A stretch of DNA of 64,000 nt, taken from an uncultured Eubacteriales bacterium. GTDB taxonomy: Bacteria; Bacillota; Clostridia; Christensenellales; Borkfalkiaceae. Both the position numbers and the translations under genes were made by a program. The stretch lies in contig CAJLRM010000001.1 of NCBI GenBank assembly GCA_905209085.1, positions 1 through 64,000 of the forward strand, in the 5' to 3' direction. A model generated the notes under the pieces. The model made no database searches, was not told the origin of the DNA, and saw only the letters and a list, made by a program, of their open reading frames with translations. Positions 61,848-64,000 of the stretch are shown here, piece by piece. Numbering within the stretch: position 1 is the stretch's first letter; each line of letters begins with the position of its first letter.

Positions 61848-61884
61848 GTTGCCGTATCTCTGCCGCCCGTCCTTTTCATGCGGC

Positions 61885-63069
61885 TTACGCTAAGTTGACC
61901 TTGCGCTTTAAAATGAACCTTTCCAGGAAAAACGCGCCGACGTCCAGCGCCGCAAACACGAGGATGCCGATCCATAAGAGGCCGTGCATTCCCGCCGAAT
62001 TGAAAAAGTTTATCCAGTTGCCCTCGCCTAACACCATATCAAACAGGAAGTCCACCATAAAGAAAGAAAGGATAATTCCGAATCCGAAAGAGAAGGCAAA
62101 ATAAAATCCTATCGCCGCGCCGATACGGTTTTTCGAAGTTACCATCTGTCCCAGACAAATACATACGAAATACAGGTGTATGGAGAAGAACTGAAAAAAG
62201 AATCCGAAAAGGAGCATCTCGACGAACGCCAGCGCGGGCAAATTGCTATCCATACAAGCTTTAAACAGCTGCGCAAACATACTTTGCTGTATATAGTACT
62301 CCATTCCGAGCGTGGGAGCATATGCCAAAAGCATCGCGAGTTCCGTAACGATCGTAGTGAGGATCATCGCCGTAAACGCGGAAATGAGTTTGGAAAAAAG
62401 ATGTTCTTCGGCCGTGGCGGGAATGCTCATCGTCAGATAGCCTTCTCCCGAGAACAGGTTTTTATAAAACCTTGAAACAACGGCGATGACGCTTACGACG
62501 GAAGCCGCCGAAACGCCGAGTCCGAGCAAAGCCCAAAACGCCGTCGCCGCTTTTATCGCCGTGTTTACCGAGGAAGTACTTTGCGCAAGCATATATAAGA
62601 GAAAAGAAACGACCGACAACGCCGCGAGCGCAAGATAGCAAGGGATCAAAAATTTTGCCAAAGCGCGAAAATCGTGTTTCAAAAGCTTTTTCAGCATAGA
62701 TCCGCGCATCGCTTTGATATTGCCCGATTTGTTGAGATCTTTTTCGGGAACCGAGGAACGCTTGGCAAAATCCGACTGATAATGCCTTTCGTGAGGATCG
62801 GGAGCGTTCGCGTTTTGTCCGCCTTTCGAAGAGGCTTGAAAATTCTGCGGCTGCGGCATGAAATAGCCGCCGTTTCCCGCGGATTGCCCCGAAGGAACGA
62901 AGTAACCGCCCGCGTCGGGCGGGAGAGTATTGGGCGGCGCGGAAGCGTCCGGGGAGAACAGATCGTCCTTTTCCGCGTTTTCCGAAGCGGGCTTTTGAGG
63001 AGTGCCCGAATGCCCCCCTTCCGCATTATCTCCGTTTTCAAACCAATATTTTTTGTCGTCCGCTACCAT
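61885..63069 (-). CDS. ABC-2-type transporter membrane protein with a proline-rich N-terminus
   Basis: 394 aa. Residues 1-125 are soluble, rich in Pro, Asn and Gly and probably disordered. Six membrane helices follow between about 135 and 385. It pairs with the ABC ATPase, whose stop it overlaps by seven bases, so they form one exporter, likely of the YtrB-like/ABC-2 class. The long soluble leader is not typical and may regulate the assembly. The substrate is unknown. Confidence 0.85.
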   Translation of the reverse strand: MVADDKKYWFENGDNAEGGHSGTPQKPASENAEKDDLFSPDASAPPNTLPPDAGGYFVPSGQSAGNGGYFMPQPQNFQASSKGGQNANAPDPHERHYQSDFAKRSSVPEKDLNKSGNIKAMRGSMLKKLLKHDFRALAKFLIPCYLALAALSVVSFLLYMLAQSTSSVNTAIKAATAFWALLGLGVSAASVVSVIAVVSRFYKNLFSGEGYLTMSIPATAEEHLFSKLISAFTAMILTTIVTELAMLLAYAPTLGMEYYIQQSMFAQLFKACMDSNLPALAFVEMLLFGFFFQFFSIHLYFVCICLGQMVTSKNRIGAAIGFYFAFSFGFGIILSFFMVDFLFDMVLGEGNWINFFNSAGMHGLLWIGILVFAALDVGAFFLERFILKRKVNLA

Positions 63070-63764
63070 CTGAATACCTCCCTGAAAAGTTGGTCGATCG
63101 TTTTGCCTTCCCCGCGCCTGATCTCGTTGGCGCCGCCCTGCAAGACAATGTTTCCGCCCTGCAAAAACATCACGTAATCGAGGATCGGTTCGATATCGCC
63201 GATGAGATGCGTGCAGATGATCAGCGTGGCGTCGGGATTTTTATTGGCTACGATGGTGTGCAGGATGTAATCGCGCGCGGCGGGATCGACGCCCGCGATG
63301 GGTTCGTCGAAAATGTACAGTTTGGCGTTGCGCGCAAGGGTGAGAATAAGGCCTAACTTCTCCTTGGTGCCTTTGGACAGCGCGCGCACTTTCTGCGTCT
63401 TGCTGACGCCGAGTTCCTCGATCATCTTCCATGCCCGCGCCTCGTCGAAATCCGCGAAAAAGTCCCGATAATATTCCACTTCCTGCCTGACCGTAAAAGA
63501 ATCGTTGAGGAAGTTGCTGTCGGGGAGATAAGCGACCAGCGACTTTGTTTCCGTCCCGATGGACAGTCCCGCGATGCGAAGATAGCCCGAGCTGGGCGTC
63601 AAAAGTCCCGCCATCAGCTTAATAAACGTCGTTTTGCCGCTGCCGTTGGTGCCGAGAAGACCTACGATCCTTCCCTCGTCCGGCAGAGAAAACGTCAGGT
63701 TGTTGAGAGCGCGAAGTCCCTTATAGTCTTTCGTCAGCCCTCTGCACTCCAATATATTTTCCAT
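63063..63764 (-). CDS. ABC transporter ATP-binding protein (ABC-2 exporter type)
   Basis: 233 aa single cassette. Walker A GLLGTNGSGKTTFIKLM, signature ALSKGTKEKLGLIL, and Walker B LYIFDEPIAGVDPAARD, then the His-loop ICTHL. The KGTKEK signature is a variant of the LSGGQ motif seen in the YtrB/GntR-linked clade. Expressed from the promoter at 63821-63849 with the membrane partner downstream. Confidence 0.95.
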   Translation of the reverse strand: MENILECRGLTKDYKGLRALNNLTFSLPDEGRIVGLLGTNGSGKTTFIKLMAGLLTPSSGYLRIAGLSIGTETKSLVAYLPDSNFLNDSFTVRQEVEYYRDFFADFDEARAWKMIEELGVSKTQKVRALSKGTKEKLGLILTLARNAKLYIFDEPIAGVDPAARDYILHTIVANKNPDATLIICTHLIGDIEPILDYVMFLQGGNIVLQGGANEIRRGEGKTIDQLFREVFRW

Positions 63765-63820
63765 ATTTTCCCTAATCGCTCCTTCCGTCCGCTTTTTTAA
63801 CGGACGTATACGTCAATCTA

Positions 63821-63849
63821 ATTTTAACATACTTTTCACAAAAAGTCAA
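63821..63849 (-). promoter_or_regulatory. Promoter of the ABC-2 exporter operon
   Basis: On the minus strand TTGACT (63844-63849), 17 bases, TAAAAT (63821-63826), about 60 bases before the ATPase start. Confidence 0.7.
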
Positions 63850-64000
63850 TACTTACGAAAAAAGGGTTGCGCTTAATTGCAAATTGTTTTAATTTTTTTG
63901 AAAAACTTATCTAAAACTCCCCCTTTAAACGTCCCTTTCCCCTCTTTTCCTTTTGTACGAGCTTTTTTTCGTAAAAAACGACAAAAATTTTTCAAGCCGC
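63850..64000. other. Right-edge spacer
   Basis: No gene is visible. The plus strand is C/T-rich from about 63915 to 63975. Confidence 0.5.

Noticed and set aside
1..64000. tRNA or rRNA genes
   Set aside because: I looked for the GGTTCGAATCC-type T arm and its complement and for rRNA-like conserved words and saw none. A covariance-model scan would be needed to exclude them formally.

Overview
The window looks like a chromosomal segment of a spore-forming Clostridia-type member of the Bacillota. It carries spoIIGA-sigE-sigG, a SpoIIQ-like M23 protein, a YmxH/YlmC-type PRC-barrel protein, a ferritin-like (CotJC-like) protein and a BclA-head-like protein. The core genes have Bacillota/Clostridia neighbourhoods: grpE-dnaK-dnaJ-prmA-rsmE-mtaB-hinT, obgE-yhbY, tsaE-tsaB-rimI and trmD-rbgA-rnhB-yraN. 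A lineage near Christensenellales is my guess only. About 50 protein genes are supported. All but six read on the minus strand; the six plus-strand genes start near 12.2, 17.9, 24.6, 39.4, 41.0 and 50.4 kb. I saw no tRNA, rRNA, CRISPR array, transposase or phage gene.

Layout. 0.3-6.1 kb: FmdB-type zinc ribbon and CorA behind a long structured leader with its own promoter and terminator, an M1 metallopeptidase lipoprotein, a SpoIIQ-like protein with a sigma-F-type promoter, a YwmB-like protein and a small unknown. 5.4-7.9 kb: two paralogous membrane proteins flanking hinT. 8.8-20.3 kb: a stretched-out heat-shock cluster (mtaB, rsmE, prmA, dnaJ, dnaK, grpE) interrupted by unrelated genes, with no hrcA and no CIRCE element, then yhbY. 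20.7-23.8 kb: a 506-residue unknown and obgE. 24.6 kb: BclA-head-like spore-surface protein. 25.4-29.4 kb: ddl, a membrane-fused murF and an alpha/beta hydrolase. 29.8-31.5 kb: rimI, tsaB, tsaE. 31.5-32.6 kb: FMN riboswitch and ribU. 32.8-36.0 kb: glyA and two unknowns. 36.7-39.2 kb: a two-component system. 39.4-41.8 kb: divergent radical-SAM plus TIGR03915-like pair. 42.0-43.6 kb: small unknown, CotJC-like protein, YmxH-like protein. 44.3-46.9 kb: tldE and tldD. 47.5-50.1 kb: sigG, sigE, spoIIGA. 50.4 kb: MFS transporter. 51.8-57.9 kb: guanine-riboswitch-controlled xpt and a BMP-type nucleoside ABC transporter. 58.2-61.8 kb: yraN, rnhB, LURP-one-like protein, rbgA, trmD. 61.9-63.8 kb: an ABC exporter pair.

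How the parts relate. Three ligand-responsive leaders can be argued: FMN (ribU) and guanine (xpt operon) are clear, and the corA leader is a candidate whose class I could not assign. Sporulation genes are scattered but consistent with one programme: forespore SpoIIQ, the sigma-E activation pair, sigma-G, and mother-cell coat-type proteins, one with a sigma-E-like promoter. Gene order inside ancestral operons is kept, yet the spacers are long and many are strongly polypyrimidine or polypurine on one strand.

Functional calls rest on motifs and remembered family features; no search was run. Start codons were adjusted to visible ribosome binding sites where possible.
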